From: an uncultured Lachnospiraceae bacterium
GTDB taxonomy: Bacteria; Bacillota; Clostridia; Lachnospirales; Lachnospiraceae
Reading direction: 5' to 3'
Length of the DNA: 64,000 nt
Assembly (NCBI GenBank): GCA_944381405.1
Contig: CALWLA010000006.1
Location: 1 to 64,000, forward strand
Shown here in pieces: positions 16,734-24,734 of the stretch; position 1 is the first letter of the stretch; each line of letters begins with the position of its first letter. The notes beneath the pieces are model-generated. The model worked only from the letters and a program-made list of their open reading frames with translations, had not been told where the DNA came from and did no database searches. Position numbers and translations under genes: made by a program.

Positions 16734-17717
16734 ATGTTCGAAGGAAAGGAATACGTTTACGAGGTTTACAAGACCGGCAGCTTTTCCAAGGCTGCGGAAA
16801 AGCTGTACATCACCCAGCCCTCCCTCAGCGCCATGATCAAAAAGATCGAGCACCGGCTGGGAGCCCCCATCTTCGACCGCAGCACCGTGCCCCCGAGGCT
16901 TACGGAATGCGGCGAACGGTACATCCGCATGACGGAACGGCTGATGGATATGGAAAACGAGTTCGGCAATTACCTGAACGACCTGGAGGAGCTGCGGACG
17001 GGGCATCTGGCCATCGGCGGCACCCATCTCTTTACCTCCTACATCCTGCCGCCCCTTCTGCAGCGTTTTATGAAGGCCTTCCCCGGGGTGGAGATGAATC
17101 TGGTGGAGTCCAATACCAAGCAGCTGGAGCAGCTGCTGCTTTCCGGCTCCCTGGACCTTGTGATCGATAACTATCCCTTTTCCGAGAGCATCTATGAGCG
17201 AAAATGGTTCTGCACGGAGCATCTGCTTCTGGCGGTGCCCAGGGCCATGGTCTCCGGAAAGCCCGGGCATCTTTCCAACGCCATGCTCCACGCCAGAGAC
17301 GTCCGCCAGAATCGACATCTTTCCCCGGAGCTTCCCGGGGTGGATCTGCAGCTTTTTCAGGAGGAGCCCTTCCTGCTGCTGCGTCCCGGCAACGATACCA
17401 GGGAGCGCTCCGAGCGGCTCCTGTCCGAGGCCGGGGTCCGGCATCCCCGGGTGCCCCTGTATCTGGACCAGCAGATGACCGCCTACCATCTGGCCTGCCA
17501 CGGCATGGGAATCGCCTTTGTCACCGACACCCTGATCCGCAATGTTCCCTCTGATCCAGGCATCGTGTTCTTCCGGCCAAAGGCCCAGGGAGATGTGGAC
17601 CGGCGGAACATTTACTTTTATTATAAACGCAGCCGCTACCTGACCCGGGCCATGGAAGCCTTTCTTGCGGCCCTGCCGGACACCGGGGAACAGTCCACGC
17701 CGGGAACACAGGGATGA
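16734..17717 (+). CDS. LysR-family transcriptional regulator
   Basis: A 327-residue regulator. The N-terminal winged helix-turn-helix (1-60) reads FSKAAEKLYITQPSLSAMIKKIEHRLG, a textbook LysR helix pair. The effector-binding domain (about 90-300) has the two-lobe periplasmic-binding-like fold (GHLAIGGTHLFTSYILPPLL, then LVIDNYPF). It starts at ATG 16734 after TAGGAGGATATC. It is the only plus-strand protein gene in its area and is divergent from aspA, which suggests that it controls aspA in response to an amino or dicarboxylic acid (inference). Confidence 0.92.
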   Translation: MFEGKEYVYEVYKTGSFSKAAEKLYITQPSLSAMIKKIEHRLGAPIFDRSTVPPRLTECGERYIRMTERLMDMENEFGNYLNDLEELRTGHLAIGGTHLFTSYILPPLLQRFMKAFPGVEMNLVESNTKQLEQLLLSGSLDLVIDNYPFSESIYERKWFCTEHLLLAVPRAMVSGKPGHLSNAMLHARDVRQNRHLSPELPGVDLQLFQEEPFLLLRPGNDTRERSERLLSEAGVRHPRVPLYLDQQMTAYHLACHGMGIAFVTDTLIRNVPSDPGIVFFRPKAQGDVDRRNIYFYYKRSRYLTRAMEAFLAALPDTGEQSTPGTQG

Positions 17718-17737
17718 CCTCTGCCCTGGAACCCACG

Positions 17738-17773
17738 AAAAAAGCCCATGGACATCTGCCATGGACTTTTTTT
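17738..17773. terminator. Bidirectional terminator between the LysR gene and tRNA-Gln
   Basis: AGCCCATGG and CCATGGACT form a hairpin (one G-T wobble) flanked by an A-run on the left and TTTTTTT on the right, so it can end transcripts from both sides. Confidence 0.75.
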
Positions 17774-17774
17774 A

Positions 17775-17846
17775 CAGGGCCAGTTGGATTCGAACCAACG
17801 GATGCAGCAGTCAAAGTGCTGTGCCTTACCGCTTGGCGATGGCCCT
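17775..17846 (-). tRNA. tRNA-Gln, anticodon TTG
   Basis: Read on the minus strand: acceptor AGGGCCA pairs with TGGCCCT; D-arm TCGCCAAGCGGTAAGGC; anticodon stem CAGCA/TGCTG with loop CTTTGAC (anticodon TTG); T-loop TTCGAAT. 72 bases with discriminator G, no encoded CCA. Confidence 0.95.
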
Positions 17847-17862
17847 ACTGGCGGTTTTCACC

Positions 17863-17892
17863 GGCATACCGGAGGCTCCCTCCGGCATGCCC
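17863..17892 (-). other. Strong hairpin between the RpiR gene and tRNA-Gln
   Basis: GGCATACCGGAGG and CCTCCGGCATGCC form a 13-base stem with one mismatch and a very short loop. There is no T-run, so it may be a processing or stability element between the RpiR stop codon and the tRNA rather than a terminator. Confidence 0.5.
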
Positions 17893-17897
17893 GTCTA

Positions 17898-18746
17898 TTA
17901 TAAACGATTCCTTCCGAAAAGGAAAGAAGATTTTTCCGGTTGAATCGAAGTCAGGGCTGAAGCGAAAAGGTTCAGCATCATCATGACTGCAGACAGGGTA
18001 TTCATGAAGATCCGGCTCCTGGTGGGGGCCGCCAGCACCAGATCCGCAAGCCTCGCCACCTCCGTATCCTCCCGATCCGTGACCGCCAGCAGCTTTGCCC
18101 CTGCCTTTTTCGCAAATTCCGCCACCTTGGTGGTCATGTAATAATAATCCGGAAAGGATATAACGATCACCAGGGTATCCGGTTTCAGGACCGGGAGCAT
18201 GCCATAGGTGTTGTCATTCAGTTCCGTGTTCACCACCGAGGCATAAATATCTCCATAGGACAAGTAATTCTGCAAAAGCTCCGCCACCGTATAGGAAAAA
18301 CCTCTTCCGCAGATGAACACCCGGTCATAGCCTGTGCACAGCTCCGCTGCTTCGAAGATCCGGTGCAGATCCACGGAGGCCCAGTAGTCCTTCAGCATGC
18401 CGATCTCCTCTGTCCCAACCTCTTTCAGAAACTGCTCTTTATCGGAAAGCTCATAGCCCGGCACCACGCCGATGTTATAGGTGCTGATCTCATCGATCAC
18501 GTCTATTTTCTCTTCCAGTATCTGGGCCTTGCGGAACTCATATTTCACCGCATTGATGCCTTCAAAGCCAAGGGCCTGACAGGTGTTCAGTATCGTGATC
18601 TCCGTAACGCCGATCTTTCGGCTCAGATCCCGCAGGGTAATGTAAGACATCTCATCCTGATGCTCCAGCATGTATTCCGCCACGATCCGCTGTTTTTTCG
18701 TCAATCCGTTTTTCTTTTTTCTGATAATGGTCAGGATGTCATCCAT
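17898..18746 (-). CDS. RpiR/MurR-family transcriptional regulator
   Basis: A 282-residue regulator with the N-terminal HTH_6 domain (1-77, LTKKQRIVAEYMLEHQDEMS, then LSRKIGVTEITILN) and a C-terminal SIS sugar-phosphate-binding domain (about 120-260, FICGRGFSYTVAE and VIVISFPDYYYMTTKVAEFAK). Proteins of this family sense sugar phosphates or related ligands. ATG 18746 is chosen because GGAAAGGAAGGAACT precedes it; a longer frame lacks a ribosome site. It has no obvious catabolic target next to it. Its C-terminus is only a short hairpin away from tRNA-Gln. Confidence 0.9.
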   Translation of the reverse strand: MDDILTIIRKKKNGLTKKQRIVAEYMLEHQDEMSYITLRDLSRKIGVTEITILNTCQALGFEGINAVKYEFRKAQILEEKIDVIDEISTYNIGVVPGYELSDKEQFLKEVGTEEIGMLKDYWASVDLHRIFEAAELCTGYDRVFICGRGFSYTVAELLQNYLSYGDIYASVVNTELNDNTYGMLPVLKPDTLVIVISFPDYYYMTTKVAEFAKKAGAKLLAVTDREDTEVARLADLVLAAPTRSRIFMNTLSAVMMMLNLFASALTSIQPEKSSFLFGRNRL

Positions 18747-18822
18747 AGTTCCTTCCTTTCCTGGCATCCTCGCTATGTACCAGATGTTCGCTCTGTTTTT
18801 CGGGGCTTTATCCGAAGCCCTT

Positions 18823-19508
18823 TTATTTGGCCAGATTTACGTTTCCGGAGAGCCACTCCTCTACCACTTTGGCGCTGACCTTGATGATCTCCGCGATGTC
18901 GGAGATGGACATGCCTCTGTCTGCTAAAGTAAAAGCAGTATCCTTTTTGGCTCTCATCTCGCCCTTTGCAAGTCCCCGGGCCATTCCACGCTTTTCACCC
19001 CTCTGTTCACCCTCGCTGTATATCTTATCCATTTCCTTACACATATACTCCACTCCCTCCTGGGTCTCCTTTAACTCTCTTACACGCTCCGCCAATATCT
19101 CGCTGTGGATGTCCTTCGGATCCCTGCAGTGGAAATCCTCCATCAGCCTTCCCAGCTCCGTATCCTCTTCCCGTCTCCCTCCGTTTACATAGGTGATATG
19201 GGATTCATCTCCAAACTCCGCTCCGGTCTCTTCTATCCGTCTCCCGATGTGATAGATCGGAAGATCATCTCCCAGCACATCTTCCGGCGTGATAAAGATC
19301 ACATGGCTCTCCGGCAGCTCTTCGAAATCCTCTCCTGGGTTCAGCGTGTTCATATCCACCAGTCCGCTGTGGTATCTGGCCCGTTTCGGAGAGCATGATG
19401 GTGAGTTCCTTAAGGACCCCTCGGTACCTTTCATACCTGGCCTGAAGCGCCCTGTCCCTGTACCCCTTTTTTCCCTGGGGCTTTCTGTTCCACTCGTTTT
19501 TCTTCCAT
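18823..19508 (-). pseudogene. Rpn-family recombination-promoting nuclease/putative transposase, broken
   Basis: Remnant of a PD-(D/E)XK nuclease of the Rpn/DUF4351-like type common in Lachnospiraceae. Transcription would begin at ATG 19508 behind AAGGAGGTATCGCT. After about 15 codons the frame changes within AAAAAAGGGG (near 19463-19475), leading to QARYERYRGVLKELTIM. Directly after that, the normal catalytic-core segment is missing and the frame changes again to RARYHSGLVDMNTLNPGEDFE. From there the C-terminal half is intact to 18823 (ESHVIFITPEDVLG, LPIYHIGR). So there is one small frameshift plus an internal deletion that removes the active site. The identity of the family is from pattern memory. 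Confidence 0.75.
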
Positions 19509-19654
19509 AGCGATACCTCCTTAGATTTGATTTTCAGATTTGCTCTGATGAATTGATGAAAGATAACTGAGATCTGCTTCTGATCGTAGAATCCGCCGGA
19601 AAACAAAGGCTGTTTCTGACAGATATAAGAAATGGGCCTGCCCGAAGGAGGGCA

Positions 19655-19707
19655 AAAGCCGGAAGCACGACAGCTTTCTAAAGCTATCATACCATCCGGC
19701 TTTTTAT
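19655..19707. terminator. Terminator hairpin downstream of the YbjQ-like gene
   Basis: AAAGCCGGA pairs with TCCGGCTTT, with a nested AGCTTT/AAAGCT pair; a TTTTT tail follows on the plus strand and a TTTT run on the minus strand. It ends the zinc-ribbon gene string read from the right. Confidence 0.6.
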
Positions 19708-19774
19708 TACGCAAGAGCCAAAAAAGAGGCAAGTTGATATCATTTTTTAATATTTCTGACCTGTCAGAAAACTT

Positions 19775-20215
19775 TTATTTGAACTTTACAGCCGTTCCGT
19801 AAACCATCACTTCGACGGCTCCTTCTACGGAGATGGGGGCTGAGGTATAACGAATCCCAAGGATACCGTCTGCGCCGATATTCGCCGCCTCCATCTGCAT
19901 CCTTTCCAGGGCCATGGCCCGGGCGCTGGCTGTAAGCTCCGTATAGCTCTTGATCTCTCCTCCGGCAATGTTTTTAAAGCCTGCCAGCAGATCCTTCCCC
20001 ACGTTTCTGGAGGATACCAGGCTTCCCTGTACAAGCCCTAAAACTTCAACCTCCTGCCCTTCCAGCTTTTCCAGGGTCGATAAAACAAGGGGTTTGGACC
20101 GGTAATTTGGGGCCTGACCGGCGGTGCTTTCCGGCGCTGCTCCTGATCTTGTCCCGCAATTCGGGCAAAAAGCGCTTCCTTCCGGTATCTGTGAACCACA
20201 GTTACTGCAAAACAT
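19775..20215 (-). CDS. Zinc-ribbon plus YbjQ/UPF0145 domain protein
   Basis: A 146-residue two-domain protein. Residues 1-22 are a zinc ribbon (CSNCG and CPNCG, two Cys pairs). Residues 42-146 are the YbjQ/DUF74 heavy-metal-binding-like fold: LEGQEVEVLGLVQGSLV, then SARAMALERMQMEAANIGADGI and a beta-rich C-terminus. YbjQ proteins form pentamers; their role is not settled. It is the last gene of a minus-strand cluster of zinc-ribbon proteins, 25 bases after the YARHG gene, so it probably belongs to the same operon. Clean ATG at 20215 after AGGAGGAAAGATAT. Confidence 0.85.
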   Translation of the reverse strand: MFCSNCGSQIPEGSAFCPNCGTRSGAAPESTAGQAPNYRSKPLVLSTLEKLEGQEVEVLGLVQGSLVSSRNVGKDLLAGFKNIAGGEIKSYTELTASARAMALERMQMEAANIGADGILGIRYTSAPISVEGAVEVMVYGTAVKFK

Positions 20216-20240
20216 ATATCTTTCCTCCTGACTTTTTCAT

Positions 20241-21530
20241 TTAACTCACATTATGAGACAGATCCGCCGTCTTTTGGTAGGTTCCCTCAAATCCCGGAAA
20301 ATACAGACCTCCGTCAGAGACGTACCCATTGGTGATCTCGATGGCATCCACTCCATTATAGGTAAAGTCAATCACATCCCCATTTTCGTCTACCGCCGTA
20401 TAACTGTTTCCCTTGGAAGAAACCACCGTTCCCGTAAACTCCGCAAGCGAACTGCCATCTGACGTTGCGCCGGACAGGCTGATATAGTCCTCGCCAGTGT
20501 CGGAATACCACCCGATCTCTGCGACGGCATCTATCCCTCCATCGTGGATCTCATAGGTCCCGTAGATCCATCCTGCTTCAAACTGGCTGGAGGCGGAACC
20601 GTTGGCTCTGTCTCGGATCGCCGCAAGGAATTTGATGTTTTCCTTCTCATAGTCATTCATCACGCTGTCTTCGATGGCGGCAAATTCATCCGCAGAATAT
20701 AAGGGCGTGTACCAGGACTTGGAAGAAAAATACTCGTTCAGGTCCTCTGTCTGGAAGGCCCTGCCATGCCGGGCATAGATCTCATTGATGGCGAAACGGA
20801 TCTGGTCCAGGTCAAGCCCCTCCACGTCCGCATCCGTCAGGTAGCGGCTGTCGCTGCCGGGGATGACGTATTCCTCCTCCAGCGCTTCTGTTTCAGCTAT
20901 CGCTGCGCTCGTTTCGACATTTTCCATATCGGCGTCCGAAGGAAGCGCATCCTCTGGCTCGCTTATTTCGCTGTCGGCATCGGCTGGCTCTGCCATTTCA
21001 CCGCTGCCGTATTCTGTTTCTTCTGCTCTATAAAGAGAAATCTCCGTTATGATGTCGTTTTCATCCATATCTAACCGCAGCAGCCAGTTTCCGCCATCCC
21101 GCATCCAAAAAGCCGTTGTTTCCAGGTATTCATCCAGCGCATAGCCTGCCTCCTGCAATTTGCCCACGGTCGTATTGCCATCCAGGTAATCATCTCCGAG
21201 CTTTACGCCTGCAAAATCATAGGTGGTTCCATTTAAAATATTGATAAGCTCTATCGTTCCGGCATCATTTAACATCAAGGAAAGTTCCTCGTTCTGATAG
21301 CTGACATAGCCAGAATCCGGCTCTCCCTCCATCATCTCATCAAACAATTCATTTCTTTCAAGATTTTGCTCTGATATAAAATCTTCTACTTCCTCTTCAG
21401 ACATCGAGATGCAGGCGCTTACATCAAAGCCCCCTGCACTCTGACTCGGTTTGATAACCGTCAATCCGATCAAAAGGATCGTGATCAGTGCCGAGATTCC
21501 TATTTTTATCAGTTCCCCTTTATTTTTCAT
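20241..21530 (-). CDS. Membrane-anchored YARHG-domain protein
   Basis: A 429-residue surface protein. An N-terminal hydrophobic helix (IGISALITILLIGLTVI, residues 10-26) anchors it. An acidic linker rich in Glu/Asp/Ala/Ser (about 180-225) separates an N-terminal domain from a YARHG domain (about 240-305), which contains INEIYARHGRAF and ends in YEKENIKFL. The YARHG module is a small extracellular helical domain of uncertain role found beside zinc-ribbon proteins in Firmicutes. A beta-rich C-terminal domain (320-425) follows. The start overlaps the upstream gene by 11 bases, so translation is coupled. Confidence 0.82.
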   Translation of the reverse strand: MKNKGELIKIGISALITILLIGLTVIKPSQSAGGFDVSACISMSEEEVEDFISEQNLERNELFDEMMEGEPDSGYVSYQNEELSLMLNDAGTIELINILNGTTYDFAGVKLGDDYLDGNTTVGKLQEAGYALDEYLETTAFWMRDGGNWLLRLDMDENDIITEISLYRAEETEYGSGEMAEPADADSEISEPEDALPSDADMENVETSAAIAETEALEEEYVIPGSDSRYLTDADVEGLDLDQIRFAINEIYARHGRAFQTEDLNEYFSSKSWYTPLYSADEFAAIEDSVMNDYEKENIKFLAAIRDRANGSASSQFEAGWIYGTYEIHDGGIDAVAEIGWYSDTGEDYISLSGATSDGSSLAEFTGTVVSSKGNSYTAVDENGDVIDFTYNGVDAIEITNGYVSDGGLYFPGFEGTYQKTADLSHNVS

Positions 21531-22092
21531 TTGTTTTTAATTCTCCTGTCGTTTTTATTGCGCACAGCATAAAGATAAATCCCAGGATCGCAGCAAACAC
21601 GCCCCATACTGCAAGATCGCCGTATACTGCGCTTCCGCCGATCGTACATACTGCTCCCAACCAATAAATAATAGCTGCTGCCATGGGGCCTCCCTTTGAA
21701 AGAGAATTTCTGGAAGCAACTCCGACGATCCCCGCGATCAGATAACAAAGCCCCGTCATGATTCCCTGCGTGCCGCCTGTATCGTTGGTTTCCGCCAATA
21801 CGTTGAGCGTCCCTACCACACAGGACTGAAACGTCATAAACAGAAAGATCAATATGGATATGATTCCCAACACCAATCTGCCGGTAGACCAGAAGCCCAC
21901 ATGCTTTACATAAACAACCTTCTGCATCTCATTTCTCTGAACATTTCCTGTACCGGCAGCAGCCGTATTCTGAACCGGAGCGCCGCCCTGGCCGGAACCT
22001 GTTGTCTGATCCGCCTCTCCAATGCGCTGCCCGCAAGCCGGACAAAACTTTGCTCCTTCTGCCAATTCTTTCCCACAATTTCTGCAAAACAT
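21520..22092 (-). CDS. Zinc-ribbon integral membrane protein
   Basis: A 190-residue protein. Residues 1-20 form a zinc ribbon (CRNCG, CPACG). A Gly/Thr/Gln-rich linker follows. From about residue 70 to 185 there are four hydrophobic segments, including LVLGIISILIFLFMTF and IMTGLCYLIAGIVGVAS. This is the common clostridial 'zinc-ribbon plus membrane helices' type; function unknown. It sits between the double-zinc-ribbon gene and the YARHG gene with an 11-base overlap to the latter. Start ATG 22092 follows AGGGAGGGAAAAAG. Confidence 0.78.
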   Translation of the reverse strand: MFCRNCGKELAEGAKFCPACGQRIGEADQTTGSGQGGAPVQNTAAAGTGNVQRNEMQKVVYVKHVGFWSTGRLVLGIISILIFLFMTFQSCVVGTLNVLAETNDTGGTQGIMTGLCYLIAGIVGVASRNSLSKGGPMAAAIIYWLGAVCTIGGSAVYGDLAVWGVFAAILGFIFMLCAIKTTGELKTNEK

Positions 22093-22118
22093 CTTTTTCC
22101 CTCCCTAAAATATGTTTT

Positions 22119-22817
22119 TTAAAAGCCTGTAAAGATCGTATTCCAAAGAGCCATACCTATATCCGTATACAGCTGGTCCAGATTGCCCGTATAGATATAA
22201 TCCACCAGGTAGTAGATCGTATCCGGATCATATTCCAGATCACCATCAATGGAAACGGTATCTACCTCAACGTAATAATGATCGTTTCCTGTTCCCTGAA
22301 GGTTAAAGGAAACCTCCCAGCTCGTATCTGTCGCCAGGTCGTCTCCTTTGAAAAAGACGTTGTAGGACTCCTCGCTGATGGAGCTTTCTGTCCCCGACCA
22401 TTCGCAGTTATCAAAACGTTTTTCAAAAGCGTCCTCTATCGTTATGGTGGAACTGAAAGAAGTAAGACACGCCTTTTTGACCGTCTCCACCGGATCGATT
22501 CCGCTATTCATTCCGATAATTCCCAGAAGGATCACCACCGCTGCACCGATTCCTACAACCCAAGGCCATTTCTTTTTCTTTACCGGCTGCTGAGCCTGTT
22601 GGACAGGATGCGCATTATAAGCCGTTCCTGCCGAAGGGCTTCCGGTATCCATGAGCGGCGCACCGCATTTTCCGCAGAATTTTGCCCCCGTCTCATTCCT
22701 TTCACCGCACTTCGGGCAGAACGTTCCCGCAGCTGCACTCCCCTGTACTGCGGTTCCGCACTTGTCGCAGAACTTTGCACTATCCGGCAGCTCCGCTCCG
22801 CAATTCTGACATTTCAT
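22119..22817 (-). CDS. Double zinc-ribbon, single-pass membrane protein
   Basis: A 232-residue protein with two tandem zinc ribbons at the N-terminus (CQNCG...CDKCG and CPKCG...CGKCG; residues 3-53), a basic stretch KKKKWPW, one transmembrane helix (VVGIGAAVVILLGIIGM, 86-102) and an extracellular beta-rich domain of about 120 residues. The topology puts the zinc ribbons in the cytoplasm and the C-terminal domain outside. No enzyme motif is visible. It is the first well-supported gene of the cluster that runs to 19775. Confidence 0.8.
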   Translation of the reverse strand: MKCQNCGAELPDSAKFCDKCGTAVQGSAAAGTFCPKCGERNETGAKFCGKCGAPLMDTGSPSAGTAYNAHPVQQAQQPVKKKKWPWVVGIGAAVVILLGIIGMNSGIDPVETVKKACLTSFSSTITIEDAFEKRFDNCEWSGTESSISEESYNVFFKGDDLATDTSWEVSFNLQGTGNDHYYVEVDTVSIDGDLEYDPDTIYYLVDYIYTGNLDQLYTDIGMALWNTIFTGF

Positions 22818-22875
22818 AGCTTCTTTCCCCCTTTTTCATTTTTCTCCTTATCATTTTGCCGGCCGTCCACACCGC

Positions 22876-23046
22876 TCACAAAAGTTTGCCCCTTCCCCAC
22901 CAGTTAAAGGAACCGTCATAGCCCTGCAGCATGAAGTCAAATAACGAAAAGCCCATGTTTCCAATCCGCACAAAAGGCAGGAAACATGCTATCAGAAGTA
23001 ATATCTGACAAGCCAAGTACGCATACCTCAAATATTTACTGTTCAT
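22876..23046 (-). CDS. Small hydrophobic protein, possibly a fragment
   Basis: A 56-residue open frame with one strong membrane helix (AYLACQILLLIACFLPFV) and a short tail. ATG at 23046 has an AGGA-type site; a TTG start 13 codons upstream is possible. It lies between the promoter on this strand and the double-zinc-ribbon gene. It may be a real short membrane protein or the 5' end of a truncated one. I do not recognise it. Confidence 0.35.
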   Translation of the reverse strand: MNSKYLRYAYLACQILLLIACFLPFVRIGNMGFSLFDFMLQGYDGSFNWWGRGKLL

Positions 23047-23120
23047 TTCCTGATTTTCCTTTACCTTTTTACTCTCTTGGTTCAAAAACTTGTACCTTAT
23101 AATACGTTATTTCGAACTTA

Positions 23121-23149
23121 ATTATACGACTTTTATTCATTATATACAA
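23121..23149 (-). promoter_or_regulatory. Promoter of the zinc-ribbon cluster, overlapping the XRE control region
   Basis: Minus strand: -35 TTGTAT (complement of 23144-23149), exact 17-base spacer, -10 TATAAT (complement of 23121-23126). TTTCGAA at 23110-23116 and TTCGAAA at 23156-23162 form an inverted pair flanking this promoter, suitable as binding sites for the divergent XRE protein. Confidence 0.6.
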
Positions 23150-23199
23150 CGATAATTCGAAATATAATTAACGTTATAACAGTAACAGGAGGAATCACT

Positions 23200-23505
23200 T
23201 TGAACATTCTGGATAAAATCACCGCAGAACGCCGTAAACGAAACTGGAGCGAATACCAGCTGGCCCAAAACAGCGGGATCCCTCAGTCCACCATCTCCAC
23301 CTGGTACCGGAAAAACATGCAGCCCTCCGTGGCTTCTCTGGAAAAGATCTGTCAGGGGCTCGGCATCACCCTGGGAGAATTCTTTTCTGAAACCGAAGCT
23401 GTAGAGCTGTCCGAAGACCAGAAACAGATCCTGGACCGCTGGTCCGCCCTCCGGAAGGACCAGAAGGAAGCCCTTTTGACGCTGGTTGACAGTCTCCTGC
23501 ATTAG
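23200..23505 (+). CDS. XRE-family helix-turn-helix regulator
   Basis: A 101-residue regulator with a Cro/C1-type HTH domain (about 5-62): WSEYQLAQNSGIPQSTISTW is the helix-turn-helix, and PSVASLEKICQGLGITLGEFF follows. A short helical C-terminus remains. The start codon is TTG at 23200, 7 bases after AGGAGG; there is no ATG. It is divergent from the zinc-ribbon cluster and shares its control region, so it may regulate that cluster and itself. It is a clear paralogue of the protein at 34903-35241. Confidence 0.9.
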   Translation: MNILDKITAERRKRNWSEYQLAQNSGIPQSTISTWYRKNMQPSVASLEKICQGLGITLGEFFSETEAVELSEDQKQILDRWSALRKDQKEALLTLVDSLLH

Positions 23506-23681
23506 ATTCCGTGCTTTTCTTCTGACCTTACCGCCTCCTCCAACCGGTCCATGAGCTCCAGGGCCATGCTCAGGGCAATCTGGCAGCCTGTGCAGTCCTC
23601 TTCCTCCGCAGAACGGAAAGCTGCCTGCAGCAGATACCGCAGCTGTTCCAGCTGGTATGGAGGATCCTTTTGTATGTTCAT
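23502..23681 (-). CDS. Small helical hypothetical protein
   Basis: A 59-residue, mostly helical, acidic protein (QLEQLRYLLQAAF, then MALELMDRLEEAV). ATG 23681 is preceded by GGAGGGAGGGATGGGT. It converges with the XRE gene with a 4-base overlap. No known domain is apparent. It is plausible as a gene because of the ribosome site and the coding-like composition, but a short open frame is weak evidence. Confidence 0.5.
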   Translation of the reverse strand: MNIQKDPPYQLEQLRYLLQAAFRSAEEEDCTGCQIALSMALELMDRLEEAVRSEEKHGI

Positions 23682-23714
23682 ACCCATCCCTCCCTCCGGT
23701 AACATCCGCCGGAC

Positions 23715-24146
23715 TTACAATTGCGCCCGGCAGCTAAGCAACCGGAGCAGCGCTCCCAGATACCGAAGAATGTAAACAAACAGAGCCAGCAGAACTGCGC
23801 TGCATGAGATCAGAACCACGGTTCCCAATCCACCTGAAAAAAGGCCGTTAAGGACGCCGTATAAAAGGGCCCCGGCACCTGTCCCGATCCCCGCAAGACT
23901 CACAAACCCGCTGGCAAGGAGCGGCAGCAGGCACCTGCGCCACTCCGGACCGGCTGCCAAAAAGTCCAGATCCGGCTCCAGCAAATCTGTCAATAAGAAT
24001 TCATCCACGAGCTCCGGTTCCCGCCGCAGACCAGCTTCCGCCTCCAAGGCCCGGATCAAAAACCGTCTCTTCAGGTTGACGCCGATCACAAACAGCATCA
24101 CGGCAATGACTCCCAGGTTAAACGTTTGTGCAAATAGAACTTTCAT
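23715..24146 (-). CDS. Hypothetical membrane protein
   Basis: A 143-residue protein. One N-terminal hydrophobic segment (about 5-25) is followed by an acidic cytoplasmic stretch (about 30-68, rich in Glu/Asp/Leu) and then two or three hydrophobic segments (LLPLLASGFVSLAGIGTGAG, VVLISCSAVLLALFVYIL). ATG 24146 follows AAAGGAGGAATATGG. It is probably co-transcribed with the small gene that starts at 23681 (33-base gap). I do not recognise the family. Confidence 0.65.
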   Translation of the reverse strand: MKVLFAQTFNLGVIAVMLFVIGVNLKRRFLIRALEAEAGLRREPELVDEFLLTDLLEPDLDFLAAGPEWRRCLLPLLASGFVSLAGIGTGAGALLYGVLNGLFSGGLGTVVLISCSAVLLALFVYILRYLGALLRLLSCRAQL

Positions 24147-24262
24147 CCATATTCCTCCTTTTCGCTTATGGCGCATATCTCTATGGTCAATTACTACGAT
24201 ACTCAAGGGCTTGGACAGATACTGTCTATCTCGGACATTCCGGAAATTTGGGCAAAAGAAAA

Positions 24263-24294
24263 TCCCGCAGGCGAGGCCTGCGGGGAAATTTTTA
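24263..24294. terminator. Terminator hairpin upstream of the transposase remnant
   Basis: CCCGCAGGC-GA-GGCCTGCGGG is a near-perfect hairpin with TTTTTATT on the plus-strand side and ATTTTCTTTTG on the minus-strand side. Confidence 0.65.
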
Positions 24295-24333
24295 TTAGGG
24301 AGCCTAATTAAGCTAATTACAGAAAACTATTCT

Positions 24334-24620
24334 CACACCCTGGCTCAGACCAAAGCACCTGAAGTCATGCTCACGCTGCTTGATACTGCTGCATCTTCCG
24401 GATTATCAGCGGATTATATCCTGTTCGACTGCTGGTTTGCCAAATGGCAGATATTATCTTTTCAAGATCTCTTTGCATTCTGATGGATGCTTTCATGGCA
24501 AGTCTTCGGGAGATATTTAAGCTCACTGAGGACCAACTGGCTGCATTTACTGCTGATTTTGAGGCTCGCCTGCCCAAATATTTGAGGCACACGCTCCATC
24601 CTGTGGCTATAGCAGCATAA
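24334..24620 (+). pseudogene. IS4-like DDE transposase, C-terminal remnant
   Basis: Two transposase pieces in different frames. Frame 1 (24334 to about 24450) reads QTKAPEVMLTLLDTAASSGLS then ADYILFDCWFA, the block around the second catalytic Asp of IS4-like enzymes. Frame 2 (from about 24459 to the stop at 24618-24620) reads LCILMDAFMASLREIF, LTEDQLAAFTADFEARLPKYL, the usual C-terminus of these transposases. The middle and N-terminal parts are gone, so it is not functional. No terminal inverted repeats were found. It marks past mobile-element activity at the left end of the AT-rich operon. Confidence 0.65.
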
Positions 24621-24734
24621 TTCTCTATTTTGTTAGCTGAAATATTGAATTTTCAAGGTTCGAATCCCATTTTTGATATGGGAAGTCTTAGTTATAGTCT
24701 GTTTTCATGAATAAAACAAACCATGACTAACTCT

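Noticed and set aside
24657-24668. GGTTCGAATCCC, a T-loop-like sequence near the toxin operon, considered as a tRNA fragment or att site
   Set aside because: No T-stem, acceptor or anticodon arm can be formed around it, and the matching word in tRNA-Arg is in the opposite orientation, so it does not make a direct-repeat att pair.
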